The notes beneath the pieces are model-generated. The model saw only the letters and a list, made by a program, of their open reading frames with translations, searched no databases and had not been told where the DNA came from. The translations under genes were made by a program, and so were the position numbers. From the NCBI GenBank assembly GCA_963989245.1, contig OZ022344.1, forward strand, positions 66,103,359-66,167,358: 64,000 nt of DNA. The letters run 5' to 3'. Below, one piece after another: positions 16,447 through 57,195 of this stretch. The stretch comes from Nansenia antarctica (lineage: Eukaryota; Chordata; Actinopteri; Argentiniformes; Microstomatidae). How positions within the stretch are numbered: the first letter of the stretch is position 1; each line of letters begins with the position of its first letter.

Positions 16447-17551
16447 CCCCAGAACAGGGCACCTCCAGGTCCTGTGTGTACAGCCTGGCTCCGACACATG
16501 CTTCAACCAATCATGGTCTCCAAGATAGCTAATGACCACAGTTAAATCAGGGCTGTTAGCCCCCGACTGAAACAACACACTTTGGCCCCCCAGGACCATA
16601 ATTACCCACCCCTGGGTTATAAGTAGTTTGCTGAGTGGATCTCCAGATCTATATCTATCAGAGAGGTGTTGATAATATCATCAATTTTACTGCCAGGCTA
16701 TCCGGATAATGTGGAGGGTTAGCAGATCAGTGAAGCAAACTATTCTAAGATGATGCCCTCGAACAAGCAAACTGTCTGCATCTCTGATCTTGACTCACTA
16801 TAAGCAAACAGTGGTAAAACTAAACATTAGAAAACAGCTTAAATTCATTGTATTTTCTTTTCTTTTTTTACAGTCATAAAATGAACAAGAGATAAAAGTC
16901 TAAAACGAAAATAAATAGGTACATGTTATCAGTGCTGTTTTCTGTTCCTCAGTTTATAATCAGGATAATTTCATAAAAGTTTAAAAAAGAAAATCACAAA
17001 ATAACTGACATTGTTGACTCCCTTTTTATAAGTTAATTCATAAATTCATAAATGAAAACGTATCATTCTAACGAGGTAACCTTGGAACCTAACATAAGGC
17101 GCCTTATTGTCAGAAATATCCTTCTGTTGCTGTGCGATGTGGTGGAACTGATCTAGCTAGTTTTTATTTTATTGTTTATACAGCAACAGGGCCATGGAGG
17201 TCTGTGCTCCGAGGGCCCTCATCGGAGTGAAGGGAGACTCGGAGAGAACTGATTGTTACATCAAAAATGCCAACGATAAAGCCAAAACTAAGAACTATAT
17301 TCAGAAAGGAAGACTGAAAGCTGAGGAGGTGGGGTGGAGGTAGGTGGTGGGGTAGGGGTGGGGGGGTTGAAGGTCAAGAAGGCCTATGAGGGGTGTAGGG
17401 GATGAATAAAAGAGGTGAAATGGGGGGGGATTCTTTTTTTTTGGGGGGGGGGAGAGAAGGGTGTAGTGGAAAGGAGAAAAAGAAGGTAGGAGGCATGCAG
17501 TGGGGCAAGAGAGAGAGAGAGAGAGGAGAGGCTAGGCATGTGTTCACGTTG

Positions 17552-29436
<11,885 letters not shown>

Positions 29437-29559
29437 CTGGGGAGAGGGAGAGAGACAAGAGGGTCAGAGACAGGGAGGGAAGGAGAGGGCCAGAGAGGGG
29501 AAGGGAGAGAAATAGATATAGGGCTGGTACCATGGATGTAGATTAAGACTAGACTAAAA

Positions 29560-29680
29560 AGCAGGAGGCGGCGTCTGTGGGGCAGGGGGTAGAGCCGGCG
29601 TCTAATGATTGCAATAATAATATTCCAATAATGATTGGAATAAGGCGCTATATAAGTGTACCATTAACCATTTTAAAAGC
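29560..29680 (+). mobile_element. Possible SINE remnant
   Basis: GTAGAGCCGGCGTCTAATGA resembles, inverted, the block near 61450, and the end GGCGCTATATAAGTGTACC resembles common fish retroposon tails. Short and diverged; upstream of the canx start codon. Confidence 0.35.
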
Positions 29681-29689
29681 ATCCACGAT

Positions 29690-31049
29690 GGAGATTGTCC
29701 ATTGCAAATGTGATTTGGAGAGAAAGGCTGATGGCGGTAGGGCGGTTTGATTACGTTTGTGAAGAGTGCGGAATTTACTATTTTGATGAAGTTCTACTTG
29801 GGGAGGGGAAATGCTGTAATAATGCATTACTGGAAATTACAGTGCATTTTTTTTATGTTTGCGTAAATGAAATATTAGGCTAATTAATATTTAATTCAGA
29901 GTACAATCAAACTGTCACTGACAAGTTTGACTGAACAGCAAATCAATATGCACTGAACAATGTGAAATTGTAATTTGGCATACTAACTGTGGAAATATAA
30001 TTTTAAATAAATAAATATGATAATTATTTAAAATACATAAATGTTGCCCTATCAATTGAGATCATTTCAGGTTTGAGATATTGATGTTTGCCTCATCAGC
30101 AGTAAGAGCATCTTCTTGCCATTGTTTTCTTATAAAAAAAACTGTGCTAAAAAGTAATTCTCAAAATGTATACTATATACGTATATGTGAATTTTGCCTC
30201 CCATAATTCACCTAACCCAAAAATGCAGTGTCCAGCGTCAAACCTTTCACACTACCCCTAGTAATGCAGCTGTGTCACATCTGATGAGAGATGGACAGCT
30301 TTTACAATAGAAGGCGTCCTAAATTGTCCAGGTTCCCTTTGTGAGGACAAACAAAGAAATGCAACTATTAAGAACTCATGAAACCAAACCAAACCTGTAT
30401 ATGACGCCTGTCAATGACCAGGCATGACACCTCGATAATCACAGCAAGAAAACAAGAAATATGACTTTTACAACATTGATCAGGCCTCATCTGGTGATGT
30501 GGGGCCTGATAATTATTCATGTCACCGAGGTAAAGATGGAGAAAGGAAGACGTTGCCGACAGTGCTACTCCACTTGAGCAGTTCAGCCAGGGCTGTAATC
30601 TTGCGTCAACATTTTGGATTTGGTCAGAAAAGGCCTGGGGGGGATTAAACGGTGAGAGTGACTTGATGAATGTCAACTGGGGTGGGTAGTAGGAGTCGCC
30701 GACAAGACATGGAGTCATTTGCCCCCAGCCAGCTACAGTTCCCAAGGGATGTCGATTTTCTCGCTCACTGAGGTAAAAAAGGACGTAAATTAGCCTCCAG
30801 CTGGGAAACAGGCTATGTGACTACGAGAACATTCTGTCGTGTATTAACGAGACACCAGCAAACCAACATAGCTTTCCTGTCACCTAAATAGCTAACTTTA
30901 GCCAACGACGATATCCCATCATTTATATTTAAAAAAAAATATTTTTTTATTTTTTACACCTGACACGAATGTTGCTGAGCAAGCAAAGCAGACGGACATG
31001 TAAAATAGCATTCTTTCACCTCAGAAGAATTGCCAAGATTAGATCAATC
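29690..31049. other. canx upstream intron / unannotated
   Basis: The canx ATG exon begins exactly at an acceptor AG, so a noncoding 5' exon must lie to its right, most likely in the GC-rich stretch near 31600. I see no coding exon or clear repeat in this AT-rich stretch. Confidence 0.5.
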
Positions 31050-31113
31050 CTTTCTTTTGAAGATGCTGAGGTAAAGTGCTATATAAATACAGTTATTATT
31101 ATTATTATTATGT
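31050..31113 (+). mobile_element. Retroposon 3' tail remnant
   Basis: AAGTGCTATATAAATACAG followed by ATT repeats. A near-identical tail lies at 58041-58106. Family not determined. Confidence 0.4.
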
Positions 31114-31549
31114 ATGCGAACGGGTTTGCAAGCTACTCAAACACGACCCGCTCCCGGGACGTCCTTATCAGCCCGGGTCTGGATGAACCATGGCGCCAAT
31201 CAATCGCGCCTTTCGCCTGACAGACGCCTAACTAACATTAGCAATGCAAATATGAATGCGAAGACAACATGGGAATAACTTGACCTTAATTCTAAAATTA
31301 AGCACCAGAAGAAGAGCAGAGTCAGAGTGAGTAGCGAAGACGCTAGCTTGGCTAGTTAATAATAACACTGCATGATCAAGTGCTGTGCTAGCAACTACTA
31401 GCTAGCTAGCTCGCTTTTTATGCTAAGCTAACACAATGATGATGATGTGCGGTTGTCAGTGTCAACTGTCAAGAGGAATGAATGAATGAATGTAAGCAAA
31501 CACACCTTTTACAGTTGGTAAAATAATCGAAATGGGTTCGTTCTTTTCC

Positions 31550-32273
31550 CCGGTTATGCACTCAAACGACCTTCTATTCAATAATTAAGGGTTAGAGAGG
31601 CCTGAAGACGCGGGCAGGAGAAGCTGCTTGAAGACCCTCGGTCGACGACAGGCGAAGCACCAACGTCTGGTAGCGGTTGAATTGCAAACCGCGCATGCGC
31701 GAACCTCCAAGTTCCTTCCCTTTCAGAATAAAAGCTCTGTTTTGATACGGCAGTGCTGTATCGTGACGTTAGAATTATAAGGTTCTATCTCCATGTTTGG
31801 TCAAAATTGAGTTTTTTTACATAATCTGATCCATTAGGTGTTTAGTAATGCCTGTGTGGTGTTATTTTTAAAATGTTGACATTTTTGAGTTAGTAATTAA
31901 TAAAATACAAAGGTTCCATCTCACAAAACATAATGGAATGTAAAAACTTTGACGCTCAATATCTCTGAACTACCCTAAACGGAGATAGAACCTTATAATT
32001 CTAAGATCACGGTATATCGTACCAGATTTGTTTTACACGGATTATCAATGGATAGATTGTTAAGTTTTATTTCACTAAAAATATGCTCAATGGTGAACCT
32101 TATTCTTCATTTCGCCAAGGCGATCTGATCGTGTAGAAAACGAAGGACTTTTATTTTGATACAAACAATCCCCGATTTGCTCTTCCGGCGCAGAGTTTAC
32201 GCATGTCGATGGTTCTTCAAATGTGAACGCATGTTAGTCAAGGCACATACAATACATACAATACATTGCTAAA
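31550..32273. promoter_or_regulatory. Shared canx / exosc9 upstream region
   Basis: canx reads left and exosc9 reads right from this interval. A perfect palindromic NRF1-type site GCGCATGCGC is at 31691-31700, in a locally GC-rich patch without a TATA box I can see. Position and site suggest a bidirectional housekeeping promoter; start sites are inferred, not seen. Confidence 0.5.
31769..32004. mobile_element. MITE in the canx-exosc9 promoter region
   Basis: A perfect 24-base inverted repeat starts TTAGAATTATAAGGTTCTAT and ends with its complement, enclosing about 190 bases. CGTGA / TCACG just outside extends the symmetry. Noncoding. No clear target duplication. Confidence 0.7.
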
Positions 32274-48854
<16,581 letters not shown>

Positions 48855-48980
48855 AATTCCTTTACCTTGCAATTATATGCACAACTTCCATTCTCGCCCC
48901 ATCGCCCAAGACCCAACATGCCCATGGTGACAGCCATTCATGGCCCCTCATAGAATTGAAAGAACCGGATAACTATGTAA

Positions 48981-48986
48981 AATAAA
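48981..48986 (+). terminator. exosc9: exosc9 polyadenylation signal
   Basis: AATAAA 127 bases after the exosc9 stop codon, the first such hexamer downstream. Confidence 0.7.
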
Positions 48987-48989
48987 CAC

Positions 48990-49440
48990 TTGTTTAATAT
49001 GTCAATAGTATTAAAAAACGAAGGGAATACGTGTGACCAGCAACACAATGTTTGTTAAAATGTGTTTATGCTTAAGGGTTTGGCTACGGTAAAGGTCAGT
49101 TTTAGGTTTTTACGTAGTTGAGCTGTCAGTGCGATGTTGGTCAGAAAAGTCCAGACACCTCCACGGCTTTTGTGCCTTCTCCTCATCCTTTAAGATTATG
49201 TCTCTGAATAATCAGATTAGGCCTACTGCTTTTTCAATATAATGTGTTTTTTGTATCAGTCATGCAGTTTCTGGTAATGCTTCATGATATTGCAGTCAGC
49301 ATGCATTAAATAAATGTATGTTCCCTCGTATTGTCAGTGTGGCAATAAACTGGCACAAAACCAGAGAATCTCACTCACAAGGCCAAAATATGAGAAGATG
49401 AATCCATGATCACACATCAACATGAATGAATGGTGAATGG
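48990..49440. other. Intergenic, nothing recognised
   Basis: AT-rich sequence after exosc9 with no gene or repeat that I can support. Confidence 0.5.
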
Positions 49441-49443
49441 TCT

Positions 49444-50467
49444 TTACATTTTACATTTACATTTACATTTTTGGCATTTAGCAGACGCCTTATTCCAAAG
49501 CGACTTACAATCAATACATTTGAATACTAAGCATGTGAATCAGCAGTCCACTATTCGTTGCAGGAAGAGTACTCTAGCTCGGGCCCGGGGCCACTGATAG
49601 AAGGAAAAACCTTCTCCCTATTATCGCCTTCCACTAAAAAAGTTTTTTTTTTTTTTACTGGAGAAACTGAGAAACAGTACAAGGGGGGCAGTAGAAGTTC
49701 TTAGGGACACAGTAAAGGGGAAAGCGGGTGTCTTTAGGAGACTCAGGAGGAGCAGTTAAGATGTAACCTGAAGAGATGGGTCTTCAGTCTACGACGGAAG
49801 ATGGGTAGTGACTCTGCCGTTCTGACAGCCGTGGGGAGCTCATTCCACCAGCGGGGAGCCAGTGTTGTGAAGAGACGTGATCGGGCTGCCCGACTGCTGT
49901 GTAGAGGAGGTGGGGCCAGTCGGCCAGCCGAGGTGGAGGAACGGAGTGAGCGGGCAGGGGTTTGGGGGGTTACCATTTCCTTCAGGTAGGCAGGGGCTGT
50001 CCCTTTAGCTGCCTGGTATGCAAGCACCAGGGTCTTGAATCTGATGCGAGCTGCTATCGGGAGCCAGTGCAGGGTGCGAAGGAGAGGGGTGACATGCGAG
50101 TATTTGGGGAGGTTGAATACCAGCCGGGCAGCAGCATTCTGAATGAGCTGCAGAGGTCTAATGGCTGAAGCGGGGAGCCCAGCCAGGAGTACATTGCAGT
50201 AATCCAGGCGGGAGATGACCAGTGCCTGGGTCAAGAGTTGCGCTGCCTCTCTGGTAAGGAATGGTCGTATCCTTCTGATGTTGTAGAGGAGGAATCTGCA
50301 GGAGCGAGCCGTTGCTGCAATGTTCTCCGCACAGGATAGTCGGTTATCCAGGATCACTCCATGGTTCTTGGCTGTCAGGGAGGGGGTTACAGTAGAGTTC
50401 TCCACTGTGATGGAGAAGTCTTGGAGAGGGCAGGCTTTCCCGGGGATGATGAGGAGCTCGGTCTTGT
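49444..50467 (-). mobile_element. L2/CR1-like LINE, 5'-truncated
   Basis: On the minus strand, a reverse-transcriptase C-terminal frame runs from about 50467 to 49743 (about 240 codons). It includes NKTELLIIPGK, LSCAENIAATARSCRFLLYN, SRLDYCNVLLAGLP, LRTLHWLPIAARI, WWNELPTAVR and RRLKTHLFRLHL. The 3' UTR follows and ends in the GCATTTAGCAGACGCC block and TTTACATT repeats. This copy shows what the many short tails elsewhere in the window come from. Confidence 0.85.
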
Positions 50468-50823
50468 TAAGATCTTTATTGTCATTGCTACAGTACAGGT
50501 ACCAAACAACGAAATTTAGGAGGGGTGGCTCCCCTGGTGTTAGGAAAGAAAAAAAAACACAAAAAAGAAGGGAAGGAGCTGGTTTACATAAATAAAGGCT
50601 ATGTACACTATCCACTATACTATACTGTACAGATAGACGACTAGGGTTGTCATATTGCACATAGTGTTATTTCACATTTATTTAAAGTGTCGCAGTTTGC
50701 AGGCTTGAAATTTACATATTTGTGCCTCAGCACTACACCTGATTTTTTCAGTCCAGCAGCTGCCATCAATCCGTCCAGACTGTCCAGGGCCCAGAACCTA
50801 GGTCTTTGCTGTGTCCAGGGAAC
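50468..50823 (-). mobile_element. Rex1-like LINE 3' UTR fragment
   Basis: Matches the 3' part of the LINE at 53574-55874 in order: ACAGTACAGGTACCAAACAA, GGCTCCCCTGGTG, GCTGGTTTACATAAATAAAG, GTGTCGCAGTTTGCAGG, CCAGAACCTAGGTCTTTGC. Ends before any RT sequence. Confidence 0.75.
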
Positions 50824-50829
50824 ATGATG

Positions 50830-52130
50830 ATCAACAGTAAGTTATTCTTGGTTAGTCAGTCTAGCATATTGCATATTCAGTTATCAAGATTGACCTGATG
50901 TATCCAGTTGCCTCTATATGATACCATAAGTGATCTATTATCCTTAACACACAGAGGATGCAACGTTTTACCTCTGCATATAAAACCATAGGTAATCTAT
51001 TATCCCTACATACGCACAGGAATGTAACTTTCCACCTCTCCTTATGCTCAAGACTTAAGTATTTTCAACAATCGCAAATAAAGCAATAACCACAGTATCA
51101 AGTCAACCAGTTCTCTATACATTATGTGTGTATAACGGTTACATGATCAGTATCCAATATATCCTATTATTAATTGAAAATGTGGATATAGTATTAATGA
51201 TCAGATGATCAATTATCACAATCTTCCACATTGTATACTACCCTCTCATCTATCTGTCCTCTATCGGCCAAATTATTTTTCTCTGACTCAGGTAGCCACT
51301 GTGAGGACAGCCAGCTCACCCTTTTCCATTTATATTATTTGTTCAGGTTAGTGACATGTCAACAAACACCTCTACGGTTAGACTAGGCAAAGTAGGCATG
51401 TACCGTAGCTATCCTGAATAATCGATGGTGTATTTTGAATTATTGGGGTTGTCTAGTGGGGTTTGCCTGCTAAACTAGCTAACCGTTGGTGAGTGAAGAA
51501 GACCGTGTGGGTTTTGTGACAAGTCGCATTTGGAGTCAAATGTAAATGTGGCTTGACTCCATGGGTCCGTATTTATACATGTTTAGGATTATTTGTTGTT
51601 TATTAATATTTAAAGTGTTGGTTTTTATTAAGCTGGTTAAACTAGGCTAGGCCCAGGGGCTTGAGCTACCATTAATTATTAATTAATTAAATAACCAAAT
51701 TACTTTCGTGTCTCCGCGATTACCGTGGAAAGAATTGTTATTGTAATAATTGTTCTTGTAGGAAGAATCAGTTGTAGTACTAGTAGCCTAATGATAGGGT
51801 TATGTGACTAATCCACCTTTCCTTCTTCCATTTAGCCACCTGAGGTTAGGTGAGGACGGGGTTGCGGACACACAATTTGCATATAGCATGCACGGAGATA
51901 TAGGTCAATAACTGACACGTCATTTAGTAAACCATAAACTCCGGTTGACTTTTCCAGAAGAAAATAATGTCCAACGCAATATTAAAGGTAATTTCAAGAC
52001 ATGCGATGTGCAGTCAAAAATTTGCGGTTGCTCTCCGCCATCTAACTTACGAACAAACATTTAAATCACCTCGGGTACTTCCAGGCTGCCTACCAGCAAG
52101 AGGGGAATCCTATCCGCCACGCAAAAACCA
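50830..52130. other. Intergenic, nothing recognised
   Basis: AT-rich sequence with short inverted and TAAT-rich segments but no supported gene or repeat family. Confidence 0.5.
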
Positions 52131-52133
52131 GGT

Positions 52134-52205
52134 AGGTCCTACCGAGATTTGAACTCGGATCGCAGGATTCAGAGTCCTGAGTGCTAACCATTACACCATA
52201 GAACC
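52134..52205 (-). tRNA. tRNA-Gln (anticodon CTG)
   Basis: 72 bases fold as a cloverleaf on the minus strand. Acceptor GGTTCTA pairs with TAGGACC (one G-U); box A is TGGTGTAATGGTTAGCA; anticodon loop is CTCTGAA with CTG; box B is GAGTTCAAATCTC. A T5 run follows within about 10 bases of the 3' end (AAAAACC on the plus strand), a proper Pol III terminator. No intron. Confidence 0.95.
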
Positions 52206-52209
52206 TGTT

Positions 52210-53400
52210 GCCGATGTGGTACGGATTTACACTAATCATATTTGTATTCAGGAAACAGGCGATCGCATGCAACACAAATACAATTATAATATGAAATAAG
52301 CTATGAAATATTATGATAGGAAATCATATTTCCTCTGGAATAATGTTAAATTCTAAAGTCATGTTCAAAATATAACCACGAATGTGTGTGATGCTACGGG
52401 ACGATTTGTATAAATTAGTGGGCTTGCTTCAGCAACAGGGACGCAGTAAACTGTAAAACAGTATTTTAGAGGTTGTGTATATAACGCCAGTTGCATAAAC
52501 AATGCATAAACTCCCGGCTAACCTAACCTCGTTATTGAAATTCAAGGACATCAATTACCTAACTCGTTCTCAGAGTTTGTTAACTCTTGAAGTTCCTCGG
52601 GTTGTTTTAATGTTTTATGTGTATTATGTATGTCTGTAAACTGTCTGTGTGTATGCAGGACTGCCTTCTAAAAGAGACCCTGGTCTCAATGGAACTCCCT
52701 GTTAAAATAAAGGTTAAATAAAAAAAGAATCTGTCATTGGGTTCACTAGTTGTTGTTGAATTGAAACCATAGCTGTTAATTGAGACTGTTATTCTCACGA
52801 TTTTACTTTGAAATAAGCCTTTGTCCCTGTGCCATGCCCTGACTTCTTATCAAGATATACGGTAGCTGCCTCCTGTGGAGTTCCTGAGAGCTGCCCCAAG
52901 GGGGTGGGATTCTCCTTGTGAATATGTCTCTTAATCTGAAAAGTGTGAGTTATTACATACAGTAGGGTTAGTTATACAGTTAGTTATATATTAGGGTGTA
53001 CTACATGGTCAAGTTAAATAAATACGCTTGCTGACGGATCTTGCTGACGACGATTAGGGCCTCTTTGTGATGTGCCTTCCCAGTTACAAGGCGATATCCA
53101 TAACACACCAAGTAGTAGGCTACGTGAAAATAAAAACTACAGGTCCATAATATTATCGCTGTAAAGCAGGGATCCATTGGCTTAATGAGCTGAAACAGTG
53201 ATTCAGTTCATAGATTATATTTGTGTGAGCTGAACATTGACCATCCAGGCCCAAATCGTGAGGTGTAAAAAAAGAAAAAGACAGACATTACCGCAACAGA
53301 TCATTTTAACGTCATTAACAGACAGGACTAAAGCTGAATTATATATTGTCATTTCCAGTGAATAGGACGGACGAGTTACATGCTACAATTTCACCACAAA
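52210..53400. other. Spacer between the two tRNA genes
   Basis: No gene seen. TCTCAATGG...AAATAAAGGTTAAATAAA at 52685-52725 resembles the 3' end of a common fish retroposon, but I cannot name the family. Confidence 0.4.
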
Positions 53401-53408
53401 AACCAGGT

Positions 53409-53480
53409 AGGTCCTACCGAGATTTGAACTCGGATCGCAGGATTCAGAGTCCTGAGTGCTAACCATTACACCATAGAACC
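53409..53480 (-). tRNA. tRNA-Gln (anticodon CTG), second copy
   Basis: Identical over all 72 bases to the gene at 52134-52205. It also shares about 8 bases upstream and 10 bases downstream, including the T5 terminator. Same strand, 1,275 bases apart. Both look functional. Confidence 0.95.
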
Positions 53481-53573
53481 TGTTGCGTAGGCTCTCGATT
53501 ATTTCATAGATATCATACTCTGTAAGAAACGGGTTGTACAAACGATTAAGTAATATGAGTCTATATTACTACA

Positions 53574-55874
53574 TGAATGAATGAATGGTCTTTATTGTCA
53601 TTAATATAGTACAGGTACCATACAACGAAATTTGGGAGGGGGGGGCTCCCCTGGTGCTAGGAAAAAAATACTAAAAACAAGAAGGGAAAAAGAGCTGGTT
53701 TACATAAATAAAGGCTATGTACACTATCCACTATACTATTACTTACTTACGCCTATCGCTCCTTTTGGAGGAGCATAGGCCGTCGACAACAGTTCGCCAG
53801 GGTCCTCTGTCCTGTGCTTTGCTTTCCAGCTGTTTCCATGTTAATCCACTCTGTGTGATGTCTGTCTCCAAGTCCCTGCGCCAGGTGTTCTTGGGCCGGC
53901 CTCTCTTCCTTTTGCCTTGGGGGTTCCATCTAAGGGCCTGTCTGGTGGTGCTGGTGTTTGGTTTGCGTAGTGTGGCCGATCCATCCCCACCTTCTTCTCT
54001 TGATTTGTTCTTCCACTGGTTGTTCGCCCGTTCTCTGCCAGAGATCGTTGTTACTGATGGTATCTGGCCAGTGGATGTTCAGGATCCGCCTCAGGCATCT
54101 GTTGATGAATGACTGCACTCTAGTCATTGTGATCTTGGTTGTCCTCCACGTCTCTGATCCGTATAGGAGTACTGGCTTGATGTTGGATTTGAAGAGTCTG
54201 ATCTTTGTCCGCTGACTGATTACCTTGGAGCTCCAGATGTTCTTTAGTTGGATGTATGAGGCCCTTGCCTTGCTGATTCTTGCTCTGACATCAGACATAC
54301 TATACTATACAAATAAAACTCTGTGCTGTACTCTATGCTATGCTATAAATATCCTAACATTTCCTATCTCTGAACCTTATGTACCCGAGGGTTGTCATAT
54401 TGCACATTAATTTAAAGTGTCGCAGTTTGCAGGTTTGAAATGTTCACAGTTGTGTTTCAGTATTTCAGTATTTCACTTGATTTCAGTATTTCACTTGATT
54501 ACAATCTAGTAGCTGCCATCAAATTGTCTAGATTGTCCAGGGCCTAGAACCTAGGTCTTTGCTGTGTTCAGCAAAAGCTGAGCTTCAGTCTATTTGTCCT
54601 TGCGGACATGGTCCTGAACCGCCTGCCCGAGGGCAGCCAAACAAAGTGTTCGTTCCCAGGGTGGGATGGGTCTCTGGAGATCTTGGAGGCCTTCCTGAGG
54701 CAGCGTGTGTTGTACAGCTCTTCCAGAGAGGGGAGGAGGGCGCCGATGATCTTCTGGGCCGATCTCACGACTCTCTGTAGCGCTTTCCTCTCTGCGGCAG
54801 TGCAGCTGGAGAACCACACGCAGATGCAGTAGGTGAGGATGCTCTCCACTGTGCAGCGGTAGAAGGTCACAAGCAGCTCCTGTTTGAGGTGGTATTTCCT
54901 GAGGACTCTCAGGAAGTAGAGCCGCTGTTGTGCCTTCTTGATGATGGCTGCTGTGTTGGTCTTCCAGGACAGGTCATCCTGTATGTGCACCCCCAGGAAT
55001 CGGAGGGTTGAGACTCTCTCCACGCTCCCTCCATCGACGAGCAGGGGCTGGACCTCAGATTTTTTCCTTCTGAAGTCCACGATGATTTCCTGGGTCTTTG
55101 ACTGGTTCAGCAGCAGGTTGTTAACCTTGCACAGCTTGCCCAGCTGCTCCACCTCATCCTTGTACGCCGCCTCGTCCCCCCCCGAGATGCAGCCCACCAC
55201 GGTGGTGTCGTCTGCAAACTTTATGATGGAGTTGCTGGGGTGGACGGGGGTGAAGTCGTAGGTGTAGAGGTTGTAGAGGATGGGGCTTAGCACGCAGCCC
55301 TGGGGGGACCCAGTGCTGAGTCTGAGGGCTGTGGAGGTGTGGGGGCCCACCCGCACCCTCTGGGGGCGGTCAGACAGGAAGTCCTTGATCCATGCACAGA
55401 TGGAGTGTGATAGTCCCAGGTCTAGTAGTTGGTCACTAGCCTGTCTGGAAGGATGGTGTTGAAGGCAGAGCTGAAGTCCACAAAGAGCAGTCTCGCGTAG
55501 CTGTTCCCCCTATCCAGGTGGGATAGAGTGGAGTGGAGAGTCGTCGCGATGGCGTCCTCTGTGGACCTGTGGGCTCTGTAGGCGAACTGGTATGGATCCA
55601 GGTTGGGCGGGAGGCGTGTGACTATGTGGGCCCGGACCAGTTTCTCGAAGCACTTCATGATGATTGGTGTGAGTGCCACCGGGCGGTAGTCGTTTAGGCA
55701 GCTCACCGTGCTTTTCTTCGGGACTGGGATGATTGTTGAGGTTTTCAGGCAGGGTGGGATGGTGGCCTGGGACAGGGACTGATTGAAGATGTTGGTGAAA
55801 ACCCCGGCCAGCTGGTCGGCGCAGTCCCTCAGCACCCGTCCCAGGACGCCATCCGGCCCGTGGCTTTTACAGAA
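53574..55874 (-). mobile_element. Rex1-like LINE, 5'-truncated and interrupted
   Basis: On the minus strand RT motifs run from 55889 to 54568: LRDCADQLAGVFTNIFNQSL, FEKLVRAHI, DPYQFAYRAHRSTEDAI, LLFVDFSSAFNTI, a frame break near 55400, TGSPQGCVLSPILYNLYT, IIKFADDTTVVG, VDFRRKKSE, LRFLGVHI and PSGRRFR. The 3' UTR ends at 53586 with a CATT-type tail. Family is Rex1/CR1-like by the GSPQGCVLSP and FADDTT style. Another LINE fragment interrupts its 3' UTR at 53740-54298. Confidence 0.8.
53740..54298 (-). mobile_element. RTE-like LINE 3' fragment nested in the Rex1-like LINE
   Basis: Minus-strand frame of about 122 codons with ISKARASYIQLKNIW, KPVLLYGSETWR, INRCLRRILNIHWPDTIS and RRRWGWIGH, the C-terminal part of an endonuclease-RT ORF of a different clade. 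ACTATACTA borders both ends, a likely target duplication though low in complexity. 5'-truncated. Confidence 0.75.
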
Positions 55875-56094
55875 CAGTAGCGTAGCCACGTTAGGGCCAG
55901 GGCGGGCCGATTACATGGGCCCACCCTGAGAAAGCTTCGGTGTCATTTATTTTCTCATTATTATAAAATAAAATAAAAAATCACCCATTGAGAATATCCG
56001 AGCATTCAAACCAAAACAATAAGTGAACATATATCAAGTTGAATTACTGTTGTAGCCTATGTGTTTTATCCTCTGAACAACTGACAGGTCTCAG

Positions 56095-57195
56095 CGGGAG
56101 AAGCTGGGGAAGAGCATTTCCAGCTCCAGGTCCACCAGCACGGGCTCCCCGCAGCGCTGCGTCCTGTCTCCAGCACTGTTCTCCCTATACACCAACAGCT
56201 GTGTCTCCCGCCACCCCTCGGTCAAGCTCCTGAAGTTTGCAGACGACACCACCCTGGTGGGCCTCATCTCCAGGGGGGACGAATCTGCCTACAGGGGTGA
56301 GATCGAGGGGCTGCAGAGCTGGTGCAGTCTTAACAATCTGGAGCTCAATGCTCAAAAAACAGTGGAGATGGTGGTGGACTTCCGTAGGAAAGCAGCCCTG
56401 CCCCCTCCCATCACGCTGGGAGGTACACCGGTGGCCTCCGTGGAGTCATGCCGCTTTCTAGGCATGACCATCTCCCGGGACCTTAAGTGGGAGCGGAACA
56501 CCGAGGCCCTCACGAAGAAGGCCCAGAAGAGGATGTTCTTCCTCCGGCAGCTGAGGAAATTCAGGCTGCCGAGGTCCATGATGGTCCAGTTTTACACGGC
56601 CATCATAGAGTCCATCCTCACCCACTCCATCATCACCTGGTTCCCTGCTGCAACGACCAAGGACAAGGCCAAGTTGCAGCGGGTGATACATTCAGCAGAG
56701 AGGGTGATCGGCTGTCCCTTGCCCTCCCTCAACTCCCTGCATGACACCAGGGCTCTGAGGAGGGCAAGGAAGATCATGGCCGACCCCTTCCACCCCGGCC
56801 ACGGCCTCCTCACCCTGCTTCCCTCTGGAAGAAGGTTGCGGCTGCCTAAGACATTAAAGGCCCGCCACAGGCTCAGTTTCTTCCCCTCAGCCGCCAGGCT
56901 GCTAAATGACTCTGGCTTCCCCCTCCCCCCCGCCTCCAAGTCTGCCAAGGACTGAACATGCACTGGACCTTGAATAACTCTGCACTGCACTTTATATACA
57001 GCACTATCCATGCACTGTCTGTCCTGTGTTGTCCTGTTTTTGCCTGTTTTTGCATTTGTATTTGTACTTGTTTTGTTCATGTGTATGTGAAAAAAGCATA
57101 AATGCACCTTCTGTAAATGCCAAAACAAATTCCTATATGTGTCAAGCATAATGGCAATAAAGTAAACGTTATCTGAATATGAATCTGAATCTGAA
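56095..57195 (+). mobile_element. Rex1/CR1-like LINE fragment nested in the hAT-like element
   Basis: The RT frame runs from about 56128 to 56955, with one shift near 56230: STGSPQRCVLSPALFSLY (usual G changed to R), LLKFADDTTLVGLIS, LNAQKTVEMVVDFRRK, CRFLGMTISRDLKW and LLPSGRRLRL. The 3' UTR ends ATGGCAATAAAG followed by GAATCT repeats. 5'-truncated, and distinct in sequence from the minus-strand LINE at 53574. Confidence 0.8.

Larger units (their letters stand above)
16055..17551 (-). other. Presumed canx 3' UTR
   Basis: From the canx stop (17552-17554) leftward there is no further coding frame. The first strong minus-strand AATAAA is at 16072-16077, giving a 3' UTR near 1.5 kb. It includes a G-rich stretch (17410-17470) and the hairpin at 16372-16446. 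Confidence 0.5.
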
